Notes: a model not told the origin generated them from the letters alone. A stretch of DNA of 10,125 bases from Deltaproteobacteria bacterium (GCA_023381945.1 JAMCQY010000214.1:1-10125); one strand, 5' to 3'; shown: positions 1 through 5,699, numbered from the stretch's first letter. Numbers and translations: made by a program.

Positions 1-2
1 GC

Positions 3-152
3 AAAGACCATGGCCCGGAAAATTTGGCCATCTTGCGCCACCTGGCGACCAACATGCTTAAACGGGAAAACTCCCTAAAGGGGGGCATTCAAACCAAACG
101 CCTCAAGGCCGCCTGGGACCATGCTTATCTGCTCAAAGTTCTTACAACGTAA
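3..152 (+). CDS. ISAs1-family transposase, C-terminal fragment (5' end off window)
   Basis: The frame opens at the left window edge and ends with TAA at 150-152, giving 49 visible residues. The peptide contains HGPENLAILRHLATNMLKRE, then a basic segment, then AAWDHAYLLKVL just before the stop. This is the characteristic tail of ISAs1/H-repeat DDE transposases: the Glu of the DDE triad lies near the N-L-A-I-L-R-H helix, and the protein ends W-D-x-x-Y-L-L-x-V-L. The catalytic Asp residues lie upstream and cannot be seen, so whether the full transposase is intact is unknown. The reading frame visible here is undamaged. A short AT-rich gap and a candidate terminal repeat follow. Confidence 0.8.
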   Translation, partial: KDHGPENLAILRHLATNMLKRENSLKGGIQTKRLKAAWDHAYLLKVLTT

Positions 153-158
153 TTTTTA

Positions 159-173
159 CATGCGATTGCCCTG
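159..173. repeat. Candidate right terminal inverted repeat of the IS
   Basis: CATGCGATTGCCCTG lies 6 bp after the transposase stop codon, where an ISAs1 right end should be. The partner repeat is outside the window, so this call rests on position and on resemblance to known ISAs1 ends. Confidence 0.5.
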
Positions 174-214
174 GGGTGGGATGAGGCCGTTGCACCAAAA
201 CCGGAGCCGCAGCT

Positions 215-236
215 GCACAGGCTGGAAAGCCTGTGC
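215..236 (-). terminator. Perfect 9-bp hairpin after the cytochrome gene
   Basis: GCACAGGCT (215-223) and AGCCTGTGC (228-236) are perfect inverted repeats around a 4-base loop. On the minus strand the hairpin begins 7 bases after the TAA of the cytochrome gene, the expected place for an operon terminator. No U-tract follows directly on the minus strand, so it may be a weak intrinsic terminator or an RNA 3'-end stabiliser. Confidence 0.45.
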
Positions 237-243
237 CACCAGC

Positions 244-561
244 TTATTTGAGACTTGCCAGATAATCCGCCAGGGTCTGGCGTTCGTCGGCGGGCAAATA
301 GGCGTAGCTGGGCATCTTGGCGCCGGGGTGAAGCTGGCGGGGTTGGCTCAGGACGGTTTGCAGTTGCGCCCGGGAGAGACGGGAGCCGACGTGATCCAGG
401 GGTGCCGCCAGATGCACTGGACCAGCGGCATGGCAGGCAAAGCAGCCGAGGCGTTGCGCCAGGTCCGGGGCCGGGGCTGTTCCGGCAAAAAGCGGCACAA
501 TGCTCAAACAGCCGGCCAGACCGATCCCCAATCCGGCAATGATGGCACCTGGGAACTTCAC
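244..561 (-). CDS. Small exported monoheme c-type cytochrome
   Basis: The 105-residue protein is a class-I-like cytochrome c that should carry one covalently bound heme outside the cytoplasmic membrane. The heme motif CFACH is at residues 40-44. A probable distal Met ligand lies in GAKMPSY (Met83), and the C-terminal helix LPADERQTLADYLASL is typical of the family. Residues 5-27 are hydrophobic and act as a signal peptide or anchor. They include LAGC (15-18), which could be a lipobox, though the n-region has only one Lys. The start codon overlaps the stop of the upstream TPR lipoprotein gene as ATGA (558-561), so the two are translationally coupled and last in the operon. The redox partner is unknown. 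The cytochrome identification is firm; cleaved signal versus lipid anchor is open. Confidence 0.85.
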   Translation of the reverse strand: MKFPGAIIAGLGIGLAGCLSIVPLFAGTAPAPDLAQRLGCFACHAAGPVHLAAPLDHVGSRLSRAQLQTVLSQPRQLHPGAKMPSYAYLPADERQTLADYLASLK

Positions 562-998
562 TCTTTGCCTGCCCCCTCAGCTATCATCTTTTCGAGTTGG
601 GGCCTCTCCGGATTTTGGGGATTCAGGGTCAAGGCCTTCTGGTACAAAGGAGCGGCCTTGACCTTGTCTCCCTGGTAATAATAAGTGGCGCCGAGGTTGA
701 TCATGGCCACCCAGTAATCAGGATTTACCTTGATGGCATTCTCGAAGGCCTCGATCTCCTTTTTCTTATAATCCGGGTTGGCCAACTGATTGTACTTGAA
801 ACGGTAGGCCATGCCCATAAGGTTATAAGCCGCGGCGCTTTTGGGCTCCAGCTCAAGGGCTCTCTGATAGCTCTGGATAGCCAGATCGTATTCCTGCTTT
901 TGAAAATGGGCGACCCCTTGCTGCAAATATTTCTCGGCATGGTCTCCGGTGCAACCCATAAAGATTATCAGGACCAACAGCGGCAAAAACTTAACCAT
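558..998 (-). CDS. TPR-repeat lipoprotein
   Basis: The 146-residue protein has a lipoprotein signal (residues 1-16) with hydrophobic segment LPLLVLIIF and lipobox FMGC, lipidated Cys16. The residue after Cys is Thr, not Asp, which favours the outer membrane in proteobacteria. Three TPR-like helix pairs follow: about 22-55 (AEKYLQQGVAHFQKQEYDLA), 56-94 with an insertion of about eight residues around NQLANPDYKK, and 95-129 (INLGATYYYQGDKVKAA). TPRs bind partner proteins, so this is probably a periplasmic scaffold. Its natural partners are the cytochrome c just downstream, whose start overlaps this stop by 4 bp, and the DapA-like protein upstream. From residue 58 on it aligns without gaps to the truncated TPR gene at 1055-1351, so the two are diverged tandem duplicates. 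Only a weak purine-rich Shine-Dalgarno (around GGGATAGAG) precedes the start. Confidence 0.85.
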   Translation of the reverse strand: MVKFLPLLVLIIFMGCTGDHAEKYLQQGVAHFQKQEYDLAIQSYQRALELEPKSAAAYNLMGMAYRFKYNQLANPDYKKKEIEAFENAIKVNPDYWVAMINLGATYYYQGDKVKAAPLYQKALTLNPQNPERPQLEKMIAEGAGKE

Positions 999-1054
999 GC
1001 TCTATCCCGCTCTAATTGGGGTTAAACTACAAATTTGCTGCGCTCCTAAAAATC

Positions 1055-1351
1055 TCATTTCCCATGGCGCTTTTTAGCGTGAGCAGGGGGCGGCGGCGGA
1101 CTCCCTTCAGCGATCATCTTCTCCATCTGGGCCTTGTCCGGGCCATTCGGATGCAATTCCAGGGCCTTTTTGAACCAGGCCGCGGCTTCGGCCTTTTTTC
1201 CCCGGGAATAAAAAGCATAGGCCAAATTAATTATCGCCGGCAGGTATTTGTGATCCAGCTCCAACGCCTTTTCAAAATAGACTATCTCACTTTCCGCCAA
1301 TTTGGGATCGCGAGTTTGCTTATTCTTGTAGCGGTAGGCCAGGCCCAGCAT
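1055..1351 (-). CDS. TPR protein, 5'-truncated paralogue of the neighbouring TPR lipoprotein (possible pseudogene)
   Basis: From the first ATG the frame gives 98 residues with two TPR-like units: the second half of one with the same inserted segment as the neighbour, and a complete one around INLAYAFYSRGKKAEAAAWF. A Pro-rich, basic tail follows (GSPPPPPAHAKKRHGK). It aligns without gaps to residues 58-142 of the downstream TPR lipoprotein, both reaching EKMIAEG. The homology starts before the ATG: the upstream in-frame codons read KSPNTYN against KSAAAYN in the paralogue. The ATG therefore sits inside the TPR domain, has no Shine-Dalgarno, and the protein lacks signal peptide and first TPR. 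The open frame runs back without another ATG, GTG or TTG to the TAG that ends the DapA-like gene. Either this is a decayed duplicate, or it uses a non-canonical start or readthrough. Confidence 0.6.
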   Translation of the reverse strand: MLGLAYRYKNKQTRDPKLAESEIVYFEKALELDHKYLPAIINLAYAFYSRGKKAEAAAWFKKALELHPNGPDKAQMEKMIAEGSPPPPPAHAKKRHGK

Positions 1352-1396
1352 GTTATAGGTATTGGGGGATTTTACAGACCCTCCGTTTTTCTCAGG

Positions 1397-2338
1397 CTAG
1401 TGGTTAAGAGATTCCAGCAAGGCCAGGAGTTCCAGCCGTTTATCCGGGGGAGGCGCAGGTGTCCCCGGGGCGATGGTGGCGCGGTCGAGAATGCCCTGGG
1501 CTGCCAGGGCGGCCTTCAATAAAGGAGCGGGGAAGGACCGGTAAATCCGGGTCAGCCTCTGCAAGCGCTGGCCCAGGTTCCAGGCCTCGAGGCGCAGTTC
1601 GGGATCCTTGGCCACCTCCTCAGGATGAAGGCAGACCCGGGTGACCAGCCGCCAGAAGGCCGGAAAGAGTTGGGCTCCGGGGGAGAGCACTCCCCAGGCC
1701 CCCGGACGGCTGAGGAAATTTTCCTCGTCCGCCTCGTAAAAAGCGAAGCCAGTCCGCCTGCCTGCGGCGTAATGGTAGTTAAGAAAACGGCGCATCTCAC
1801 CCTGGTGGACCAGACCGGCCACTTCAGGGATGGCCATCAATTTTTTAAAGACGTGCGTGCGAATATTCCGGTGTTTGAAGGCGGGAGCCCGCCGGCTAAT
1901 CGAGCGCGGCAGATTCAACAGGATCAGGGGCAGGGGCGATTCCGTCAGGAGGCGGCGGCAGAATTGGGGCAGCCCCCGGTTGCTGTGGTACCATAAAGGC
2001 AGGTCCGCCAGAAAGACCGGAGTACCAGGATGCAGACGGCGGCAGTCTTCGTAAACAGCCGCGGCCAAATCCCTGGTTTCCTGTTCGGAATGGCCGGTAA
2101 TCCCCAAAAACAACGGGACCCGGCCTGCCACCGAACTCACCAGGGCGGTCAACAGACGGCGCCGGACAGCTAAGGGTAAATCCAAGGCCTCCCCTACGTC
2201 GGGACTACCCCCCAGAATTGCATCAGCCTGGGAAATAACCCGGTCCACCAGGCGTCCCAGGCCAGCTTCATCTAGACTCAAATCCGGATGGAGCGGAGTC
2301 ACCAGGTCAACGATGAGACCCTTGGGGGGAACGGGCAT
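1397..2338 (-). CDS. DapA/NAL-superfamily protein lacking the usual catalytic Tyr and Lys
   Basis: The 313-residue length fits the dihydrodipicolinate synthase / N-acetylneuraminate lyase TIM-barrel family (about 290-310). Family landmarks are visible in order: N-terminal LIVDLVTPLHPDLSLDEAGL, a modified GTTGE loop reading GSPDVGEA (44-51), barrel strand PLFLGITG (75-82), LILLNLP (138-144) where family members have YNvP, EVAGLVHQGE (172-181) where they have the GiKdssG segment, and late WGVLSPGAQLFPAFW. The Schiff-base Lys is replaced by Val or His (177/178) and the Tyr by Leu141, so the classic aldolase chemistry should be impossible. The protein is probably a non-catalytic or repurposed barrel. 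There is no signal peptide, so it is cytoplasmic. The start is preceded by GAGAGG about 6 bases upstream. It is first in the TPR/TPR/cytochrome cluster. No specific symbol is justified. Confidence 0.75.
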   Translation of the reverse strand: MPVPPKGLIVDLVTPLHPDLSLDEAGLGRLVDRVISQADAILGGSPDVGEALDLPLAVRRRLLTALVSSVAGRVPLFLGITGHSEQETRDLAAAVYEDCRRLHPGTPVFLADLPLWYHSNRGLPQFCRRLLTESPLPLILLNLPRSISRRAPAFKHRNIRTHVFKKLMAIPEVAGLVHQGEMRRFLNYHYAAGRRTGFAFYEADEENFLSRPGAWGVLSPGAQLFPAFWRLVTRVCLHPEEVAKDPELRLEAWNLGQRLQRLTRIYRSFPAPLLKAALAAQGILDRATIAPGTPAPPPDKRLELLALLESLNH

Positions 2339-2774
2339 CGACGCCTCTCTAGCCGCAGAGGAGTTATGATCTTGTTGGCAAGATAACTGAGGAAAGACGG
2401 CGAATCAAGCAAAATCAAAGGGAAACGGGGACCGCCCCAGAGGCGGAGAAAGATCTGCCTGCCCTGGAAAAAAATTGGATCTGTGATTCGAGGACCAAAA
2501 TCTATTCAAAAGTTTTCTCCATGCAGAAACTTTCCTAACAAATCTTTACCGTCATCATCTAATTAGGCAAGAGAGGCAGGACACGGCTTCTGCAGGGTCG
2601 TGGCCGGGTCTCAACCGAGTATGGCTGCACGGGAATCGGCGAGGGGGTTAAGGGGATGAGCTCGCCGGCAAGGAGCCTGGAGGCTGAAATGCAGGAAATT
2701 TCAAAATTGGGCTTTTGCAGCCGGACTGCCAAAAAACTAGTGGGGATGGCGGCTTGGCCGCTCAAGGAGGAAGC
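2339..2774. other. 436-bp intergenic region between divergent genes
   Basis: No convincing gene is present. The left part holds the candidate promoter of the minus-strand cluster and a small hairpin (CCGCC-CCAGA-GGCGG near 2434-2448). The middle (2460-2570) is AT-rich and a likely place for the plus-strand promoter, but I see no clean -35/-10 pair. From 2637 there are several short hairpins (GGCGAG/CTCGCC, AGCC/GGCT twice), so the plus-strand gene probably has a structured 5' leader. A minus-strand frame at 2559-2765 lacks family resemblance and a Shine-Dalgarno, and I do not call it. Confidence 0.5.
2380..2408 (-). promoter_or_regulatory. Candidate sigma70 promoter of the DapA-like/TPR/cytochrome cluster
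   Basis: On the minus strand TTGATT (2408-2403) and TATCTT (2385-2380) are separated by 17 bases, each matching 4 of 6 consensus positions, and lie about 45 bases before the ATG at 2338. The -10 box overlaps the inverted repeat ATCTTG-TTGG-CAAGAT (2369-2384, plus strand), which could be an operator or a leader hairpin. This is pattern matching only. Confidence 0.35.
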
Positions 2775-2825
2775 ATGGCCAACATTGTCAGATTACTAGG
2801 TTGTTCCAAAAGGAGGAGTACCGTC

Positions 2826-4127
2826 ATGGGTAAACGGACCGCAAGCCTAACCGTGGCAGGATTGGCTTTGGGGGGCCTGTTGCTGGCCGGGGCGCCGGCC
2901 GGAGCGCAAACTTATTACACCCCCTCTGTTTATCAGGGAAACGCGACGGCCTGGAGTGGGCATACCAACTCCGGCTGGGGCGGCGGTGCCTATGATCCCA
3001 GGTTCGAGCGCCGGGATGCCTACCAAGATCGCCGTATCGACCGGGGGATTGCCAACGGGTCCTTAACTCGCGGAGAAGCCCGCTATCTGGAAAGGGAACA
3101 GGGACGTATCGACCGGGCCGCAGACCGGATGAGCGCTGACGGCAGGTTGTCCCCCTGGGAGCGGCAGCGGCTCAACCAGATGCAGAATCAGGCCAGCCGG
3201 GACATTTACCGCATGGAAAATAATCACCGGACCATGGCAGGCTCTGACCATGATAGATGGCGGGACCATAACCGCGGTTGGGATCGCAGAGATGGTTGGC
3301 AAGGCCGTCACAACGGTTGGGACCGGAGAGATTATGGCCGGCAGGGCCATGACCGCGGCTGGGACCGCAGGGGTTATGGCCGGCAGGAAGCCAATCACGG
3401 TTCGGACCGGAGAGATGGCTGGCAAGGACAGCACCGTGGTTGGGACGGAAGAGATCGCAGTTGGCAAGGCCAGCAGCGCTACGGGGACGGAAGGAATTAC
3501 GGTTGGCATGGCAATAACCCCGTAGGCGCCGCTAATGCCCCGGGAGGAAATGGTTATAACCGCGGCTGGCAGGGCAACGGCAACTCTGGCTGGCGCGGGA
3601 CCAATCCGAACGGCGTTGCTTCTCACCAGGGCGGTACGAACCCGGCCGGCGTGACCGGCAACAGCGGCTGGCGCGGCAATAACAACGCTGGCTGGCAGGG
3701 ACGCACCTCAGGCATAACCCCGGCCAATGGCGCCGCTGCGGGCTTTAACCAGGGCTGGCAGGGCCGCAACGGCCAGGCAGGCGCGTATCAGCGCCAGCAA
3801 CCAGGTACCCAGGCGGGTCAACCAGCGGCTTGGCAGGGCCGGCCGCAATTTCAGCAGCCGACCTTTCAGGGGGCCCAGCAGCCCCAAATGAGGCCCAGTC
3901 AACCGGCTCCTTGGCAGGGCCAGCAGCAATTTCAGCGGCCGACCTTTCAGGGAGCCCAGCAGCCTCAGATGAGGACTCCTTGGCAGGGGCAGCAATTTCA
4001 GCAGCCCCGCGTTCAGATGCCTCAAACCACCATGGCACCCAGGACCAATACGTTTGCCCAGCCAAGGTTTGGCGGCGGCGTAGTGAACCGGGCCAGCTTC
4101 TCAGGAGGCGGTTTCCGCAGACGGTAA
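2826..4127 (+). CDS. Secreted repeat-rich Arg/Gly/Trp/Gln protein with a conserved helical N-terminal domain
   Basis: The 433-residue protein starts at an ATG preceded by AGGAGGAG with 7-bp spacing. Residues 1-27 form a clean Sec signal peptide (GKR n-region, Leu/Ala/Gly core, cleavage at AGA|QT). Residues 62-131 form a charged helical domain (DRRIDRGIANGSLTRGEARY to SRDIYRMENN) resembling a conserved proteobacterial domain of unknown function with the pattern 'RID-GI--G-LT--EA--LE'. It contains the EF-hand-like loop SADGRLSPWE. Residues 151-217 hold five units of 13-14 residues (GWDRRDGWQGRHN type). A Gly/Asn/Trp-rich stretch follows, then a Gln/Pro-rich tail with WQG-started units from residue 336. 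The low-complexity two thirds are probably disordered, giving an envelope or matrix protein of unknown role. An in-frame ATG at 2775 has its own Shine-Dalgarno and would add 17 residues. A strong hairpin follows the stop. Confidence 0.8.
   Translation: MGKRTASLTVAGLALGGLLLAGAPAGAQTYYTPSVYQGNATAWSGHTNSGWGGGAYDPRFERRDAYQDRRIDRGIANGSLTRGEARYLEREQGRIDRAADRMSADGRLSPWERQRLNQMQNQASRDIYRMENNHRTMAGSDHDRWRDHNRGWDRRDGWQGRHNGWDRRDYGRQGHDRGWDRRGYGRQEANHGSDRRDGWQGQHRGWDGRDRSWQGQQRYGDGRNYGWHGNNPVGAANAPGGNGYNRGWQGNGNSGWRGTNPNGVASHQGGTNPAGVTGNSGWRGNNNAGWQGRTSGITPANGAAAGFNQGWQGRNGQAGAYQRQQPGTQAGQPAAWQGRPQFQQPTFQGAQQPQMRPSQPAPWQGQQQFQRPTFQGAQQPQMRTPWQGQQFQQPRVQMPQTTMAPRTNTFAQPRFGGGVVNRASFSGGGFRRR
3276..3476 (+). 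repeat. Five tandem 13-14-codon repeats (GWDRRD type)
   Basis: Translated units begin GWDRRDGWQGRHN, GWDRRDYGRQGHDR, GWDRRGYGRQEANH, GSDRRDGWQGQHR and GWDGRDRSWQGQQ. The DNA repeats are imperfect, so the units have diverged. The repeats keep long open frames on the other strand, which are artefacts. Confidence 0.75.
3831..4019 (+). repeat. Tandem WQG/Gln-Pro repeats, 81-bp then 69-bp unit
   Basis: Units start at TGGCAG in 3831, 3912 and 3981 (27 codons, 23 codons, then a partial unit). The shared core reads PTFQGAQQPQMR in the first two. The close DNA match between units 1 and 2 suggests a recent duplication and possible length variation between strains. Confidence 0.8.
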
Positions 4128-4136
4128 CCTCATAAA

Positions 4137-4186
4137 ATGGCCGAGGAGAACAGGAGAACTCAGGTTTTCCGGTTCTCCTCCGCCAT
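4137..4186 (+). terminator. Long hairpin after the repeat-rich gene, with two competing 5' arms
   Basis: ATGGC-C-GAGGAGAAC (4137-4151) pairs with GTTCTCCTC-C-GCCAT (4172-4186) through one C/C mismatch, starting 9 bases after the stop. A second copy of the arm, AGGAGAAC (4152-4159), can pair with the same 3' arm and leaves a 12-base loop. The following CTTAATTAATT is AU-rich but not a real U-tract. It probably ends or stabilises the transcript. Confidence 0.5.
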
Positions 4187-4438
4187 CTTAATTAATTGCC
4201 CCAGTCCTTCTGCTATTGAACTTCCCTGCCCTTCGGCAAAAATTCCACAACCTTGCAGCGGAATGGATGTTCCTATCCAAGTCCGGCCTACCTCAAGAGT
4301 CCAAACAAGTTTCAATGTGGCTGCCCGGGAACCGGCGGGGAACTACCTTCCCAACCCCGGCCAATTCAGGCTGACGTGGCGCCCAGAGAGGAGGGAAACG
4401 GCCAAGCCGGCCCCAGGCCCTTAACTCTTTAACGCCAA

Positions 4439-4469
4439 GAGCGCCGGGTAATTCCCGGCGCTCCCTTTT
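4439..4469 (+). terminator. Rho-independent terminator, perfect 10-bp GC stem
   Basis: GAGCGCCGGG (4439-4448), loop TAATT and CCCGGCGCTC (4454-4463) are followed by CCTTTT on the plus strand. It can end plus-strand transcripts from the repeat-rich gene. On the minus strand it lies about 60 bp past the zinc-ribbon gene and could also stop that transcript, though the tail there is poorer in U. Apart from this and the hairpin at 4137-4186, I see nothing functional in 4128-4522. Confidence 0.7.
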
Positions 4470-4522
4470 AGCCAGTCTATCCTTCCAGGCTCGGCCACCC
4501 GGAATGAACCCTCAGTCCAGCC

Positions 4523-4711
4523 CTATTTCCCTTCCTGGCTTTCTTCTGCCAGTGTTCCCTTAGTCCTGGTGCCGCACATCGGGCAGAGAATGTCGATCTC
4601 CTTTTCGTCGCCGATAAACTTCTCGCGAAGGGTCTTGGGCCCCAAAAAACTGATATCGCCGCAAGAACACGCGGGGCACTCGGCCCGCACGGTATATTTT
4701 CGTTTTGACAT
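4523..4711 (-). CDS. Small zinc-ribbon protein
   Basis: The 62-residue protein has two Cys pairs, CPAC (12-15) and CPMCG (43-47), with the spacing of a zinc ribbon. A third nearby Cys (17) could be an alternative ligand. Between them lies SFLGPKTLREKFIGDEKEID, and the tail is acidic. There is no signal peptide, so it is cytoplasmic. Such small ribbons often bind nucleic acid or act as protein-interaction modules, but I do not recognise a specific family. The start is supported by AGGAGG about 5 bases before the ATG. The next gene upstream on the same strand ends 151 bp away with a hairpin between them, so it is probably its own transcription unit. That it is a real gene is likely from the RBS and Cys pairs; its function is unknown. 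Confidence 0.7.
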   Translation of the reverse strand: MSKRKYTVRAECPACSCGDISFLGPKTLREKFIGDEKEIDILCPMCGTRTKGTLAEESQEGK

Positions 4712-4807
4712 GGTTCCTCCTCTTGCCGATAATGTGATCCGAGCCCAGGGGCGGGCCGTTGTTTGCTAAGTTAATCATCGAGGAGGGGTCAGGCAAGGAG
4801 GATAAGC

Positions 4808-4840
4808 AGGCCGGAGCCTGAAGTTATAAAGCCCCGGCCT
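4808..4840 (-). terminator. Weak hairpin after the AgmX/PglI-domain gene
   Basis: AGGCCGG (4808-4814) and CCGGCCT (4834-4840) pair around a 19-base loop, 22 bases after the stop of the minus-strand gene ending at 4863. There is no U-tract, so termination is only possible. Confidence 0.3.
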
Positions 4841-4862
4841 CTGAGCTGCCGTCCGTCGTTTT

Positions 4863-5378
4863 TTAGGCTGCCAGGGCCAGGGTGACTTCCACCTGCACTG
4901 GAGTTCCCTTAAAGGCGGGGAATTGCAGGGTCCGGAAGGCCGAAGCCAGGTAACTTTCGAAATTCAGGTTCGCCAGCGGTGGCTTGCCCAACGGTACGCC
5001 GGTGAGCTTGCCATCCGGCCCCACCTTGAATACCAGGGTGATTTTCGAAGGCAGCGGCACCGCCTTATCGGCGGCCTCCTCATAGCATTTTCCCAGTCTG
5101 GCGAGGTCGGCCGCCAGGACCTTACGGACCACTTCCGGCCGCAAAGCTCCTTTGGCTTTAAGGCCCTTGATAGCCAGGATCATGGCCGGCTCCTGATCAT
5201 GTCCCGGTTTGACCGGGACGCTCATATCGGACCCTCCGCTTACGACCGGTAAGCAAGGCGAGAGGGTTTTATCCAGGGACCCGGCCTTGGAATCGTGTAT
5301 GGACCGCAAAGCGGTGGTGGTCAGGAAGACTAACATAACGGCGCCGAGGGCGCTTAAGGACTTGATGAATCTGGACAT
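4863..5378 (-). CDS. Membrane-anchored AgmX/PglI C-terminal-domain protein
   Basis: The 171-residue protein has an N-terminal hydrophobic anchor or signal (about 8-24, LGAVMLVFLTTTAL after SRFIKS), a low-complexity linker, and a C-terminal domain (about 76-170). The domain carries the marks of the AgmX/PglI family, a TonB-C-like fold common in Deltaproteobacteria: ALRPEVVRKVLAADL, GKCYEEA (96-102), SKITLVFKVGPDGKLTGV (111-128), then a central FESYLASAFRTLQFPA and final beta strand VQVEVTLALA. Family members are tied to gliding motility or to TonB-like envelope systems, and the domain is probably a periplasmic protein-binding module. No ExbB/ExbD or motility genes are nearby, so no role is assigned. 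AAGGAG lies 5 bases before the ATG. A weak promoter-like pair (TTAACC, 18 bases, TCTAAC) lies about 70-100 bp upstream beside an AT-rich tract. Confidence 0.7.
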   Translation of the reverse strand: MSRFIKSLSALGAVMLVFLTTTALRSIHDSKAGSLDKTLSPCLPVVSGGSDMSVPVKPGHDQEPAMILAIKGLKAKGALRPEVVRKVLAADLARLGKCYEEAADKAVPLPSKITLVFKVGPDGKLTGVPLGKPPLANLNFESYLASAFRTLQFPAFKGTPVQVEVTLALAA

Positions 5379-5507
5379 CTTGCTCCTTAAAAAACGGCTC
5401 CGCGCATATTTTGAGTCGCAGCCCGTCTTTGGAAAATGTGCACTCTATTTGTTAGACTGCCGGGAGCCCGAAAGGGTTAATGAATGAAATTATTGTTTTT
5501 TTGGGTG

Positions 5508-5699
5508 TTAAAGAGTGAGAGATGGGTAGTCTGAGACCCTCCCAATAAATTGCTGAAAGAGATATTCCATATCCGCCGGGATCAAGCGGTAGGTCATCTT
5601 GATAATGCGGTCGAGATCAGGAGGCTCGGAACTGCCGTGAAAGTTCAGGAGTCAGGTTATTGAGTGAATCTACGGCTTGATCCGCGGTCCAAAATCGGA
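5508..5699 (-). pseudogene. Probable 3' remnant of an unrecognised gene, with a frameshift
   Basis: On the minus strand 47 codons ending at TAA (5508-5510) read LLNFHGSSEPPDLDRIIKMT, then YRLIPADMEYLFQQFIGRVS, then DYPSLTL, a balanced protein-like composition. Just upstream that frame is closed by TGA (5652-5654). Protein-like sequence continues in another frame, RFWTADQAVDSLNNLTPE (up to about 5699). The simplest reading is the C-terminal end of a decayed gene broken by a frameshift near 5650. I do not recognise the family and there is no start codon with a Shine-Dalgarno. The rest of 5379-5676 contains only the upstream region of the AgmX/PglI gene and an AT-rich tract near 5484-5503. Confidence 0.4.

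Larger units (their letters stand above)
1..173 (+). mobile_element. Right end of an ISAs1-family insertion sequence (left part outside window)
   Basis: This stretch carries the last 49 codons of an ISAs1-type transposase followed, 6 bp after its stop, by a candidate right terminal repeat CATGCGATTGCCCTG (159-173). The reverse complement of that repeat starts CAGGGC, which fits the style of ISAs1-family ends as I recall them. The left end and its matching repeat are outside the window, so the exact boundary is inferred. ISAs1 elements usually make 8-10 bp target duplications, so bases just after 173 would be one copy. Confidence 0.65.

Noticed and set aside
121..1522. Plus-strand open frames (121-678, 597-1025, 1016-1522)
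   Set aside because: They run antisense to the cytochrome and TPR genes, which have signal peptides, motifs and coupled starts; these frames have no family resemblance.
2678..2693. Sigma54-type -24/-12 element (TGG-N11-GC)
   Set aside because: Only the bare GG and GC with the right spacing match; the rest of the consensus fails and no activator gene is near.
2640..2770. Possible c-di-GMP (GEMM) riboswitch, from GCAGCCGGACTGCC and nearby hairpins
   Set aside because: The conserved GEMM core (ACGCAAAGC and the GNRA loop segment) is absent, so the resemblance is limited to one helix strand. A covariance-model search would settle it.
3063..4065. Long minus-strand frames inside the repeat-rich gene
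   Set aside because: Repetitive GC-rich coding DNA keeps other frames open. Their products are monotonous mirrors of the repeats and have no proper starts.
4137..4424. 95-residue plus-strand frame after the repeat-rich gene
   Set aside because: No Shine-Dalgarno, its first codons lie inside a strong hairpin, composition is not protein-like and no family is recognisable.
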